Of a DNA stretch of 10,331 bases, positions 1-7,542 are shown piece by piece. The DNA is from Bacteroidota bacterium (GTDB taxonomy: Bacteria > Bacteroidota > UBA10030 > UBA6906). The first letter of the stretch is position 1; each line of letters starts with the position of its first letter. Location of the stretch: the NCBI GenBank assembly GCA_016844425.1, contig JAERML010000120.1, positions 1 to 10,331 of the forward strand, read 5' to 3'. The position numbers and the translations under genes were made by a program. The notes below the pieces were generated by a model. That model was not told the origin of the DNA. It saw only the letters and a list, made by a program, of their open reading frames with translations, and did not search any database.

Positions 1-1856
1 CCGACCTTGACGATCTTTCCTTTGCTGATGAGCATGTCGGCGTTCTCCATCCTTCCCTGCGGCCCCATAGTCCAGATCGTGGCGCCCTTGACGAATACGA
101 ATGCAGGTTGTTCCGGGAGTTTGGGTCTGCCGAACTCTCCGAGAGGATAGACTGGGGGGAACGATGCCGTGACAAGTTCCTTCTTCTTTGTTGTATCAGG
201 TTCTGGAACGAAAGGCGTGAGGCGTGTGGCAGACCATGTGAATGTCGTTCCATCGGACCATTCACCATTGCCGGTCAGCGTCGTTGCACCGACGACCGCT
301 GTCATCCTTACGACACCCTTGTATCCGATCGAGTCACCACTGAATGAAAGAGACAATCGTGATGCTGCAAAGGAAACATTTGTGAGCTTCACTTCTTTCT
401 TCTTGGTGATTGTTCCTTGAAGTGATTCGACTTCTCCCTTGACAATAAGGGTCACCGTGTCGGTCGATGACTCGCCGGCAAACTTCACATCCCACTTCCC
501 ACGGCTGTCGTTCTCAGGAATCGGTTTCACTTCATATCGCTTCCCGTCGATCCACGATTCACGTTCCGCGAACAGGTCGCCGTCGGTGATGATGAAGTTG
601 GCAAGCTTTCCAGGCTCAAGTGTTCCGAGCTGTTTCTCAACGCCGAAGAGTCGCGACGGTGTCGTCGTCAGCGCGGCTAATGCTGCGTCTACTGAGAGCC
701 CGCGTTCAACAGCCTTCCGCACCTGGGCGAGAAATGTTCCAGGTTCTTTCAGTGTGGATGAGGTGAATGCGATTGGCACACCTGCATCCTGAAGTCGTTT
801 CGGATTCTCCGGAGCTTCATCCCAGTATCGGAGTTCGTCCAGCGACACTTGCAACGCATCTTCAGGAGTCTGAACAGTTGGTACTTCAGGGAAGTTGATC
901 GGAAGAATGAGCGCGCGCTGCGTTGCCTTTACCGCATCGAGGCGTTTGTATTCATTGCCGCTTCCTCTGACAATGAGATTGAGTGAAAACTCTTGGGCGA
1001 TCTTCTGCGCTCGCAACGCGTCAAGCTCATCGCCCGTTTCAATTACGACCGGGAGTTTTCGATTGACGACATCCTTCAATGCAGCGAGCACGTCGTTTGC
1101 TTCGGGACGGGTGAGAGACGGATTCTTTGCATACACATCCTGCGCTTTTTGGTACCAGTCGGCATCATACAACACCTGTCGGATAAGGGCAATTGCGCCC
1201 ATAAGTGAGCCGGGATAATCGTCTCCGCCTTGCGGAACCCCGAGAAGAACATGATGCGCCACAGAGGAGCGAACAATGAGATCGTTCGGCTTCCCATCTC
1301 CCAAGTTTACCAACGCGCTTGTGCCTTTGAAAAGACCTTTTGTTGGAACGATAAGAGCCGATGTAACTCCCTGGCTACGCAGTTTCTCAGCTGCTTTTGA
1401 ATCCGGCGCGAACAACTCGGCGGCTCTCTGATTGGCGAGGACGCCTTTGTTCCAGTACGGTGCACCACGTTGCTCGGTTGGCTGCTCTTCAGGCTGAGCC
1501 TGACGCCTTCCCGGCGTGGGTTGTGGCAGTTTCGGCATGCCGTAGTCGGAGTATGAGTCGATGAGTCCGGGATAGATTGTCATCCCCTTCATATCCCACA
1601 CTCGAGCATCGGATGGAATGGCGGCATTTGATCCCACGGCTTGAACAACACCGTCGCGGATAATCAATGCCCCCTTCTCAAATACTTTTCCCGGCGATTG
1701 CACAATACGAGCATTGATAAAGGCGTGGACGGTTGGGGTGTTCTTGCGGATGCCTTCGACGGGAGAAGTCTGAGCAATGGAGTGCGTTTGCATCCCGATC
1801 ACTGACATTGTGAGAACTGAGATGGTCAGAGTTTTGATTTGAGAAGAAAGAATCAT
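1..1856 (-). CDS. Secreted two-domain amidohydrolase, C-terminal part outside the window
   Basis: About 618 codons are visible and the frame stays open to the window edge, so the 3' end of the gene is missing. The start is the ATG at 1856-1854, with GGGAG five bases upstream. The first ~30 residues form a signal-peptide-like segment with a hydrophobic core (TISVLTMSVIGM) and a possible cleavage near SIAQ, so export to the periplasm or cell surface is likely. Residues ~45-100 resemble the small beta-sandwich of imidazolonepropionase-type amidohydrolases and end in YPGLID. The usual metal-binding HxH after this motif is replaced by SYSDYG, so the first barrel is probably non-catalytic. It ends near residue 430 (GTLEPGKLANFII). 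Near residue 585 a second sandwich begins (FVFVKGATIWTM), so a second amidohydrolase domain must follow beyond the window. Proteins of about 1000 residues with this layout occur in Bacteroidetes and relatives; the substrate is unknown. The macro gene lies 33 bp upstream on the same strand. Confidence 0.85.
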   Translation of the reverse strand, partial: MILSSQIKTLTISVLTMSVIGMQTHSIAQTSPVEGIRKNTPTVHAFINARIVQSPGKVFEKGALIIRDGVVQAVGSNAAIPSDARVWDMKGMTIYPGLIDSYSDYGMPKLPQPTPGRRQAQPEEQPTEQRGAPYWNKGVLANQRAAELFAPDSKAAEKLRSQGVTSALIVPTKGLFKGTSALVNLGDGKPNDLIVRSSVAHHVLLGVPQGGDDYPGSLMGAIALIRQVLYDADWYQKAQDVYAKNPSLTRPEANDVLAALKDVVNRKLPVVIETGDELDALRAQKIAQEFSLNLIVRGSGNEYKRLDAVKATQRALILPINFPEVPTVQTPEDALQVSLDELRYWDEAPENPKRLQDAGVPIAFTSSTLKEPGTFLAQVRKAVERGLSVDAALAALTTTPSRLFGVEKQLGTLEPGKLANFIITDGDLFAERESWIDGKRYEVKPIPENDSRGKWDVKFAGESSTDTVTLIVKGEVESLQGTITKKKEVKLTNVSFAASRLSLSFSGDSIGYKGVVRMTAVVGATTLTGNGEWSDGTTFTWSATRLTPFVPEPDTTKKKELVTASFPPVYPLGEFGRPKLPEQPAFVFVKGATIWTMGPQGRMENADMLISKGKIVKV

Positions 1857-1889
1857 AAGGACTCCCGGTGAGGTTTGGACAATGTATTT

Positions 1890-2438
1890 CTATTTTCTGT
1901 TGGAATAGAAAAGAGGTAGATAGATGTTGTAGTCGTTCTTGCTGAAAACTATGAAGCGCACTTCTCGGATTTGGTTTTGGTCGGTTACAAAACCAGAAAC
2001 CGTGTTGAATGCTATCTTCGACGCACGCTCAATTGGGAAGCCGTAGACGCCTGTACTGATGGAAGGAAAAGCGATTGATTGTAATTGGTGTTGCGCTGCC
2101 AAGATCAGGCTATTGCGGTATGCGCTCGCAAGCAGATGATTCTCATTCTGTAAACCTCCCTGCCAGACCGGGCCAACGGTATGAATAACATGCTTTGCTT
2201 TCAGCTTGCCGCCGGTCGTGATCACAGCCTCGCCCGTCGGTAACTCAGCTTGCTTTTGCCGAATCTTCCTGCACTCTTCGAGAATCCTCGGTCCGCCTGC
2301 GCGGTGAATCGCTCCATCGACTCCTCCGCCGCCCATCAGGCTTGAATTGGCTGCGTTGACGATCGCATCTACTTCTTCGAGCGTAATATCCCCTTGCTTG
2401 AGAATGAGCTTGGTACTACCAATAACGAGTACGTCCAT
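1890..2438 (-). CDS. Macro-domain protein, probable ADP-ribose / O-acetyl-ADP-ribose hydrolase
   Basis: A single macro domain of 182 residues in the MacroD/YmdB style. From the chosen start the motifs are GDIT (16-19), NAAN (28-31), the glycine-rich [14 protein letters not shown] loop (36-49) and STGVYGFP (128-135). These form the ADP-ribose pocket, and the asparagine and aspartate linked to catalysis in the family are present. Family members hydrolyse O-acetyl-ADP-ribose or remove ADP-ribose from proteins or nucleic-acid ends; the substrate cannot be read from sequence. I chose the ATG at 2438 because family members start about ten residues before GDIT. An upstream in-frame ATG at 2528 would add 30 residues with no family resemblance. 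Neither start has a clear Shine-Dalgarno sequence, so this is unsettled. The gene lies just downstream of rtcB and 33 bp upstream of the amidohydrolase, all on the same strand, which suggests co-transcription. Confidence 0.88.
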   Translation of the reverse strand: MDVLVIGSTKLILKQGDITLEEVDAIVNAANSSLMGGGGVDGAIHRAGGPRILEECRKIRQKQAELPTGEAVITTGGKLKAKHVIHTVGPVWQGGLQNENHLLASAYRNSLILAAQHQLQSIAFPSISTGVYGFPIERASKIAFNTVSGFVTDQNQIREVRFIVFSKNDYNIYLPLFYSNRK

Positions 2439-2561
2439 CGTTCGCCGGGGCGGAAATCGATCTATGATGCTGATTGGCAATTGAATGGATGTGGAAGAGT
2501 TGCAGTGAAAATGTAGCAATTCCTGCATGCGTATGCAAGAAGTGAATCGTATGGAAAAACT

Positions 2562-3725
2562 TTAATCCTCCGGCCTCTCACCTGCGGGCGCCATTTTCAC
2601 GAGCCTCGGCATGAACCTCGCGAGAGGCCGCGCAAGATCAAGCTGCGCATTCATGACATCGTTGATGTTCTTGTATGCCCAGGGGGCTTCATCCAATCCT
2701 GCTGAAAGCAATTCAACTCCCTGTTGCTGGAGGAATTCCTTCGTCTCTTTCCATGTGAAGCTCTTCATTGCAGCTTTGCGCGACATCCTGCGGCCTGCAC
2801 CGTGCGAGGTGGAGTTGAGAGAAACCGGATTGCCAAGTCCTTCGACAATGAAGCCCGGCGTTCCCATCGAACCGGGAATGATTCCGAGCACTCCCTTGCC
2901 CGCGGGGGTCGCGCCTTTGCGATGGACGATGAGGTCACGTCCTTGATGTTCTTCGCGCCAAGCAAAATTGTGGTGGTTCTCGATCTGTTTGAGAACAGGA
3001 TGGTGAAGAAACTCGATGATTGATTCGTGGATGACATGATGGTTGGCTGAGGCGTATTTCCCCATCAACTCCATTGCAGCCCAGTATTCTGCGCCTTCTT
3101 CGTCCACATCCAGCCATGCGAGATTTCGAGTATGACCGACAAGCTCAGGGTGCAGCTTCTTCGCAACCTTGGTGTAGTAATCTGCCACCGCGGCGCCGGT
3201 TCCTCTGCTGCCGCTATGGGAGAGAAGGGCGAGGTACGAGCCTGCCTTGAGACCAAGGGCGTCTTCATCAAATGTCACTTCGCCAAACTCCACAAAGTGA
3301 TTCCCCGATCCAGAAGTGCCAAGCTGCCGATGTGCTTTATCTTTCAGTTCAGCGGTGACTGGCGAGACGCTCCAATCTTCATCCATGACGTCGTGGGATT
3401 TTCGGTCCTTCCACTCCACACCTACGCCAAAGCGGCTATTCTTCTCGATAGCGGACTTGTACAGATCATGCTCTGTCTTGACCACTCCTGGGGGGACATC
3501 GAAGATCGTCATCATCATCCGGCAAGCGATATCAACGCCGACGCCGTACGGGATAACGGCGTTCTCTGTCGCAAGCACTCCGCCAATGGGAAGCCCGTAA
3601 CCTACATGCGCATCAGGCATCAGTGCTCCAGCAACGGAAACGGGCAAGGAAATCGCCGCATCCATCTGAGCATGGGCCTCTGGGTCAATGTCTGTTCCCC
3701 AGGTTTTGTAGGATGGTTTTGACAT
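2562..3725 (-). CDS. rtcB: RtcB family RNA-splicing/repair ligase
   Basis: This 387-residue protein carries the full RtcB signature. RtcB joins 2',3'-cyclic-phosphate or 3'-phosphate RNA ends to 5'-OH ends, using GTP and Mn2+, through an enzyme-histidine-GMP intermediate. Visible motifs are PDAHVGYGLPIGG (37-49), the metal-binding GVGVDIACRM (D65, C68), GSGNHF (N142, H143), SHSGSRGTG (H170), VHRKGATPAGKG (H268) and STSHGAGRRMSR (H308, equivalent to the guanylylated histidine). All metal and nucleotide residues expected from characterised RtcB enzymes are there, so it should be active. It is shorter than archaeal RtcB (~480 residues) and close to bacterial forms, with no intein. The ATG at 3725 has no clear Shine-Dalgarno sequence, and a short repeat-like element lies in its leader. 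msrA lies 63 bp upstream and the macro gene downstream. No archease or rtcA is visible. Confidence 0.95.
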   Translation of the reverse strand: MSKPSYKTWGTDIDPEAHAQMDAAISLPVSVAGALMPDAHVGYGLPIGGVLATENAVIPYGVGVDIACRMMMTIFDVPPGVVKTEHDLYKSAIEKNSRFGVGVEWKDRKSHDVMDEDWSVSPVTAELKDKAHRQLGTSGSGNHFVEFGEVTFDEDALGLKAGSYLALLSHSGSRGTGAAVADYYTKVAKKLHPELVGHTRNLAWLDVDEEGAEYWAAMELMGKYASANHHVIHESIIEFLHHPVLKQIENHHNFAWREEHQGRDLIVHRKGATPAGKGVLGIIPGSMGTPGFIVEGLGNPVSLNSTSHGAGRRMSRKAAMKSFTWKETKEFLQQQGVELLSAGLDEAPWAYKNINDVMNAQLDLARPLARFMPRLVKMAPAGERPED

Positions 3726-3738
3726 GGATGTGAAGATT

Positions 3739-3774
3739 CAACACAGACACGGAGAACACAAAGGTCACAGAGTG
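3739..3774. repeat. CACAGA/CACAAAG-type short intergenic repeat
   Basis: The 63-bp gap between msrA and rtcB is dominated by a degenerate series of short units: acacagacac, ggagaacaca, aaggtcacagag. From memory this resembles a dispersed intergenic repeat family, with units such as cacagaga and cacaaag, seen in many bacterial genomes including FCB-group members. Only this one copy is in the window, so its repeat nature here is inferred. It lies within the rtcB leader. Confidence 0.4.
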
Positions 3775-3788
3775 TTACTTCACCACTT

Positions 3789-4439
3789 CTACTTCTTCAT
3801 CTTGCTCTTGAACACCTTCTCAAACTTGTCCAGCTTCGGGCCGATGACGAACATACAGTACGGTTTGTACTTATTCTCGTTGTAATAGTTCTGATGATAG
3901 TCTTCTGCCTTGTAGAATGCTGTGAACGGACTGATTTCGGTAACGATCGGACTTTTCCACGCGCCTGAAGCATCGAGCTCCTTCTTGTACTTCTCTGCCA
4001 ACTGCTTCTGCTTTTCATCATGATAGAAGATCACGGAACGGTACTGCGTGCCTGCGTCATTCCCCTGCCGGTTCAACGTGGTCGGATCGTGAGTCTTCCA
4101 GAACACCTGCAGGAGATCATCGAATGAAATCTTTGATGGGTCATACGAAATCTGAGTAACCTCTGCGTAACCGGTCGTTCCTGTGCTCACTTGCTCATAC
4201 GATGGGTTGGGGATCTTTCCGCCGGAGTACCCAGACACAACCGAGGTTACACCTTCAAGCCGCTGAAACACTGCCTCCGTGCACCAGAAACATCCGGCGC
4301 CAAATGTTGCTTTCTCAAGACTTGCCGCTGTCATAGACTTCCTGCTTTCCGATTTGTTGTTGGATGTGGGCGTCTGTGCTTGCACGCTTTGTGCGACCAT
4401 CATCGCACATCCAAGAACGAGTACCGCCATGTATTTCAT
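3789..4439 (-). CDS. msrA: Exported peptide-methionine (S)-S-oxide reductase
   Basis: A 216-residue MsrA, which reduces methionine-S-sulfoxide in proteins or free. The catalytic motif GCFWC has its nucleophilic cysteine at residue 50. Further family motifs are VSGYSGG, PSYEQVSTGTTGYAE, the HDPTTLNRQGND segment and EDYHQNYY. A further cysteine near residue 195 (YKPYC) could act in resolving. The N-terminus (MKYMAVLVLGCAMMVAQSVQAQ minus its tail) looks like a type I signal peptide with cleavage near VQA, so it probably repairs envelope proteins. I chose the ATG at 4439 because AAAGGGG lies nine bases upstream; an in-frame TTG three codons earlier would overlap that ribosome site. A terminator lies just upstream, so msrA probably begins a new transcript that may continue into rtcB, 63 bp downstream. 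I see no convincing promoter hexamers in the short gap between terminator and start. Confidence 0.95.
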   Translation of the reverse strand: MKYMAVLVLGCAMMVAQSVQAQTPTSNNKSESRKSMTAASLEKATFGAGCFWCTEAVFQRLEGVTSVVSGYSGGKIPNPSYEQVSTGTTGYAEVTQISYDPSKISFDDLLQVFWKTHDPTTLNRQGNDAGTQYRSVIFYHDEKQKQLAEKYKKELDASGAWKSPIVTEISPFTAFYKAEDYHQNYYNENKYKPYCMFVIGPKLDKFEKVFKSKMKK

Positions 4440-4488
4440 TCTGCACAACCCCTTTCAAGTGGTTCGTTACACATTAGTGAAAAATACA

Positions 4489-4518
4489 AAAAGCCTCCGG
4501 TGAAACCAAGAGGCTTTT
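4489..4518 (-). terminator. Rho-independent terminator after the sensor kinase locus
   Basis: A perfect 9-bp inverted repeat (AAAAGCCTC / GAGGCTTTT) with a 12-base loop. On the minus strand the stem runs into TTTTTGTATTTTT, a good U-tract, so it terminates transcription from the kinase locus before msrA. It ends up 55 bp after the kinase tail stop at 4573. The stem has T residues on both strands, but no plus-strand gene reaches it. Confidence 0.82.
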
Positions 4519-4572
4519 GTGGTGCCGGCAGTATGTAAACGCACGAACGTTGGTTCGCGTTCCGAAGAAACC

Positions 4573-4706
4573 CTACTCTCTCCGTGTTGGGCTGATACCA
4601 CGGTGAACGGACTCGTCTGGAAGTGCATCCAAGGCAGCTCGTACTGTGCGAAGAATCTGGTCGGGGATATAAGGTTTCTGGATAAACCGACTTACGCCCC
4701 GCTCAA
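4573..4706 (-). pseudogene. Detached C-terminal tail of the hybrid kinase receiver domain
   Basis: Read in the frame of the upstream kinase (not the frame of the receiver fragment), this stretch encodes SRFIQKPYIPDQILRTVRAA followed by a short tail ending in TAG at 4573. The KP pair is the conserved lysine-proline of receiver strand beta-5, and the rest is helix alpha-5. It should follow directly after ERGV of the receiver but is pushed out of frame by the 23-bp tandem duplication at 4692-4737. It has no start codon or ribosome site of its own and is unlikely to be translated except by frameshifting. Confidence 0.8.
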
Positions 4707-4737
4707 TCATCTCCTTACGCCCCGCTCAATCATCTCC
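4691..4737. repeat. Perfect 23-bp tandem duplication inside the receiver coding sequence
   Basis: Positions 4692-4714 and 4715-4737 are identical, and the base before each copy also matches. On the coding strand each copy spells the codons for the EMIERGV segment of the receiver. Removing one copy restores a continuous receiver through RGVSRFIQKPY, so the duplication is secondary. Because 23 is not a multiple of three, it creates the stop TGA at 4707. Confidence 0.95.
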
Positions 4738-5120
4738 GTTTTCTTGCTGAGATCAAAATTCCCGCTTGCAAGAACCGCCTTTACTCCGGGGTTATTCTCC
4801 CGCATCTGAAGAAAGGCCGCCCATCCATCCTGCTTGGGCAATCCAATGTCCGACAACACGAGATCGATCTTATCCATGTTCCGAATGTACACTTCAACCG
4901 CCTGGACACCATCACGAGCGACAACAACCTGGTAACCTTGTTCTTCCAGCAGGCTTTTGATCGGGATAAGCAGCCGTTCCTCGTCCTCCACAAGGAGAAT
5001 GGTTTCCGTTCCACCTCGGATCTCTTCCGGTTCATCCGGCTTTCGCTCGGCCTCGATGTGACGCGGCGGGGCTCCAAAATACAACTTGAATGTTGTACCA
5101 TGTCCCGGTTCAGTCTCCAC
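4707..5120 (-). CDS. Receiver-domain fragment of a split hybrid histidine kinase
   Basis: A 137-residue open frame that begins with the last strand of the kinase ATPase domain (ETEPGHGTTFKLYF) and continues into a CheY-like receiver. Visible receiver features are LLVEDEE (acidic pocket), LVLSDIGLPKQDGW (phospho-acceptor aspartate) and AVLASGNFD (switch serine). It stops at RGVRR, before the conserved lysine-proline pair of strand beta-5, because of the 23-bp tandem duplication. The first codon is GTG at 5120, which overlaps the kinase stop (5112-5110) by 11 bases. Coupled re-initiation is possible, with GGGA a few bases upstream. However, the fragment starts inside a domain and lacks the phospho-switch lysine, so I regard it as a broken piece rather than an independent response regulator. 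Confidence 0.7.
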   Translation of the reverse strand: METEPGHGTTFKLYFGAPPRHIEAERKPDEPEEIRGGTETILLVEDEERLLIPIKSLLEEQGYQVVVARDGVQAVEVYIRNMDKIDLVLSDIGLPKQDGWAAFLQMRENNPGVKAVLASGNFDLSKKTEMIERGVRR

Positions 5121-7488
5121 TCACAATCCCGTACACAACCGCCAGGCCGAGACCTGTACCCTTGCCCACGCCTTTGGTTGTGAAGAAAGGCTCGAAGATT
5201 CTGTTTCGTGTCGCCTCGTCCATGCCAGTACCGGTGTCCGTCATGCTGATAGAAACGTATTGCAGCTCCTGGGCGTCAGGGAATTTTTCCCGTACGTCCA
5301 TTCCACTCACAGACTCAGTCCTGATCGTAAGGGTACCACCCGACGGCATGGCATCGCGCGCATTGACACATAGATTAAGAAGCAGCTGATGCAACTGATT
5401 CGAGTCAGCGGGGATCGTAGGAATCTCCGTATCCGGACGAACCTGAATGTCGATGGTCTTTGGAAGCGTGGGTGCCAGCATCTTAAGAAGCTCTCTGATC
5501 ACAGCGTTGACGTTCACAGGCTCGAATACAACCTCGGTACGGCGGGCAAATGTAAGCAGTTGCCTGACGAGGGCCGCGGCCCGTGTCCCGGCCTCGGAGA
5601 GTGCTTCCACGTTCTCTGCCAGCTTTTCATTCTTGGGCAAACGTTTCTTCAATATTGAGGCATGCACAGAGATGATCGCGAGGATGTTGTTAAAATCATG
5701 AGCGATGCCCCCTGCCAGCGAACCGAGGTTTTCCATCTTTTGTGCATGACGGAGTTCATCTTCGAGTTTCTTGCGCTCGGTGTTGTCGAAAATGTATGCC
5801 CTGATTTCTGTGAGCCCACCGGCTTCGTTGAACGTACCAATCATGTTTTGTATGATATTCACCGGCTGGCCATCAACGCTGCGGAGCTGTTCTTCGCGGT
5901 TCACCAGCATCCGCTGTTTCCGCAATTGTCGGAGTTGCGCTTCGAACGATTTTGCACTGGGGTAAAGCAAACGGAGATTTGTTCGTAGCGCTTCGTCCGT
6001 TGATGGAAGTCCAAAAATACGAGCGAACGCCGGGTTACATGTCTTGATGTTGCCATCCGGTGTGGCACACATGTAGCCTGTCAGGTCCTCCTCAAAATAC
6101 CGTCGGTACTTTTCCTCTGATTTCCTGATCGCTTCTTCCGCACGCTTTCGCTGGGTGATATCCGTAATCATGATCAGTCTCGCCGACCGATGACCAAAAA
6201 CAAATGCGTGGGCATTCATCTCAACTTCGACAAGCGACCCATCTTTCCTCCGGTGTTGTTGTTCGCCAGAATCACTGGCACCCGCCACTACGATATCCGA
6301 AACTGTCAACTTGAGAAACTCGCCCATCGAGTATCCATAGTGCTGAACGGCTGCAGCATTGACGAGAAAGAAGCGCAGACTTTCAAGATCGTATACAAGC
6401 ATTGGACTTGGGTTGCTCTCAAAAAGCAAGCGGTAGCGTGACTCGCTCTCTTGCAACGCCTGCTCTGCCCTTCTTCTCTCGCTGATGTTTCGTCCCACAC
6501 CGACAAACCCGACGATCTCTTCATTCCCATAGACGGGGGTGAAGGAGAACTCCATGGGCATCTTTGTCCCGTCCTTGCACAACACATTGGTGTTGAAAAA
6601 ATGCTCCTTAACTTTCTCCGCTAGCACTTGTTCGCGGTAGTGTTCCAGCAGGTGTGCGTCGTCGAGGAACGTGCGCAGGTCCTTCCCGAGAATGTCGCTG
6701 ATCTCGTGCCCGAGGAGTGGCACTATTGCCCCCTGGACCATATCGATCTCGTAGTCCGTGTTCGTCTTGATGATCACATCGTTCATTGCTGAGAGGGCGG
6801 ATTTCATCGCTTGGTACGGCGCGTTCATCGTCATGCGGTGGCGGAATACCAGATACACAATAATTGTCAGTGACAGCGTCGACGATATGAAGTAGGGGAC
6901 GAAGCTATTCTGCGAGATCGCCGAAAAGATGGAGACAGTGAACGGTGTCGGCAGCATCAACATCAGCAGGGCAACTGCGATGAAGAGGAGGTTCGACCCC
7001 ATACCACGCTCAGCAAAGCCTCCAATCAGGGAGTAGAGCAACGCCACTCCGATGGCGAATAGCATCGACATCCAGGTAACAAAATACACATATCCTGTCG
7101 CGTTGACCCCGAGGCTCTGCGAGAAGGGAAGCGGGATCTGACCCAACAACACCAGTGTGTAACAGAACATCCCGACGAAATATGTGGCAAGGATGACTTT
7201 TGGGGAGCTGACAACATCATACCGGCGAAGAAAAATGAGCATGAAGTGAAGAAAGAAGAAGGGGAAGAGTGCATAAATGAATGCACTTGCCTGCTCCAAT
7301 ACTGTCATGTGAAGCATTGCCACTGGGTTCGTCAGAAAGAACCATAAGATACCCAGCAAGACAAGAATTCCAACACTAAATGCATAGAACTTGCTAAGCA
7401 GGTTGCTCCGGGATTTGAAGAGAATGATCCCTGCCAGTATCGAGTTGATTACGCAATATCCCAAGGAAACAAAAAAGTAAGACCTCAT
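5110..7488 (-). CDS. Membrane hybrid sensor histidine kinase, truncated by frameshift after the G2 box
   Basis: A 792-residue kinase. The ATG at 7488 is preferred because GGAAGGA lies six bases upstream; an earlier in-frame ATG at 7551 has no ribosome site. The order is seven hydrophobic segments (about residues 6-215), three PAS domains (about 225-340, 345-450, 460-575), a HisKA helix with the phospho-acceptor histidine in AGGIAHDFNN (residue ~597), then a HATPase domain with the N box (NLCVNARDAM), G1 (DTGTGM), F box (FEPFFTTK) and G2 (GTGLGL). PAS borders carry the usual linkers (ISERRRAE, ITQRKRAEEA, TERKKLEDEL). It should sense a membrane or cytosolic signal, autophosphorylate, and pass phosphate to its own receiver. 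After VVYGIVSG the frame ends abruptly (TGA 5112-5110), without the HGGxIxVESEPG strand that normally follows; that strand resumes in another frame at 5120. The locus therefore reads as a disrupted gene or a sequence error. ATP binding may be impaired. Confidence 0.85.
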   Translation of the reverse strand: MRSYFFVSLGYCVINSILAGIILFKSRSNLLSKFYAFSVGILVLLGILWFFLTNPVAMLHMTVLEQASAFIYALFPFFFLHFMLIFLRRYDVVSSPKVILATYFVGMFCYTLVLLGQIPLPFSQSLGVNATGYVYFVTWMSMLFAIGVALLYSLIGGFAERGMGSNLLFIAVALLMLMLPTPFTVSIFSAISQNSFVPYFISSTLSLTIIVYLVFRHRMTMNAPYQAMKSALSAMNDVIIKTNTDYEIDMVQGAIVPLLGHEISDILGKDLRTFLDDAHLLEHYREQVLAEKVKEHFFNTNVLCKDGTKMPMEFSFTPVYGNEEIVGFVGVGRNISERRRAEQALQESESRYRLLFESNPSPMLVYDLESLRFFLVNAAAVQHYGYSMGEFLKLTVSDIVVAGASDSGEQQHRRKDGSLVEVEMNAHAFVFGHRSARLIMITDITQRKRAEEAIRKSEEKYRRYFEEDLTGYMCATPDGNIKTCNPAFARIFGLPSTDEALRTNLRLLYPSAKSFEAQLRQLRKQRMLVNREEQLRSVDGQPVNIIQNMIGTFNEAGGLTEIRAYIFDNTERKKLEDELRHAQKMENLGSLAGGIAHDFNNILAIISVHASILKKRLPKNEKLAENVEALSEAGTRAAALVRQLLTFARRTEVVFEPVNVNAVIRELLKMLAPTLPKTIDIQVRPDTEIPTIPADSNQLHQLLLNLCVNARDAMPSGGTLTIRTESVSGMDVREKFPDAQELQYVSISMTDTGTGMDEATRNRIFEPFFTTKGVGKGTGLGLAVVYGIVSGD

Positions 7489-7494
7489 ACCCGT

Positions 7495-7501
7495 TCCTTC
7501 C
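7495..7501 (-). promoter_or_regulatory. Ribosome binding site deciding the kinase start
   Basis: GGAAGGA on the minus strand, six bases before the ATG at 7488. It favours this start over the in-frame ATG at 7551, whose upstream sequence has no purine-rich site. The extra 21 residues from 7551 would also put a polar stretch before the first membrane segment. Confidence 0.7.
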
Positions 7502-7542
7502 GAAAATGATGTCGATCCCCGAATGTCACTGATAGTCAACAA

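Noticed and set aside
2439..2528. A 30-residue N-terminal extension of the macro protein
   Set aside because: The extra residues resemble nothing in the family and no ribosome site precedes the ATG at 2528; however, the start at 2438 also lacks one, so this is not final.
3132..3722. A 196-codon plus-strand open frame
   Set aside because: It is antisense to rtcB, which has every family motif; the plus-strand frame has none.
4370..4439. A lipobox (VLGC) in the MsrA signal peptide
   Set aside because: The cysteine comes only ten residues after the start and the hydrophobic stretch continues past it, so ordinary signal peptidase cleavage near VQA is more likely.
4707..5120. An independent response regulator translated by coupling from the kinase
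   Set aside because: It begins inside the ATPase domain and lacks the conserved KP of the receiver, which is found out of frame just downstream; a broken hybrid kinase explains all of this.
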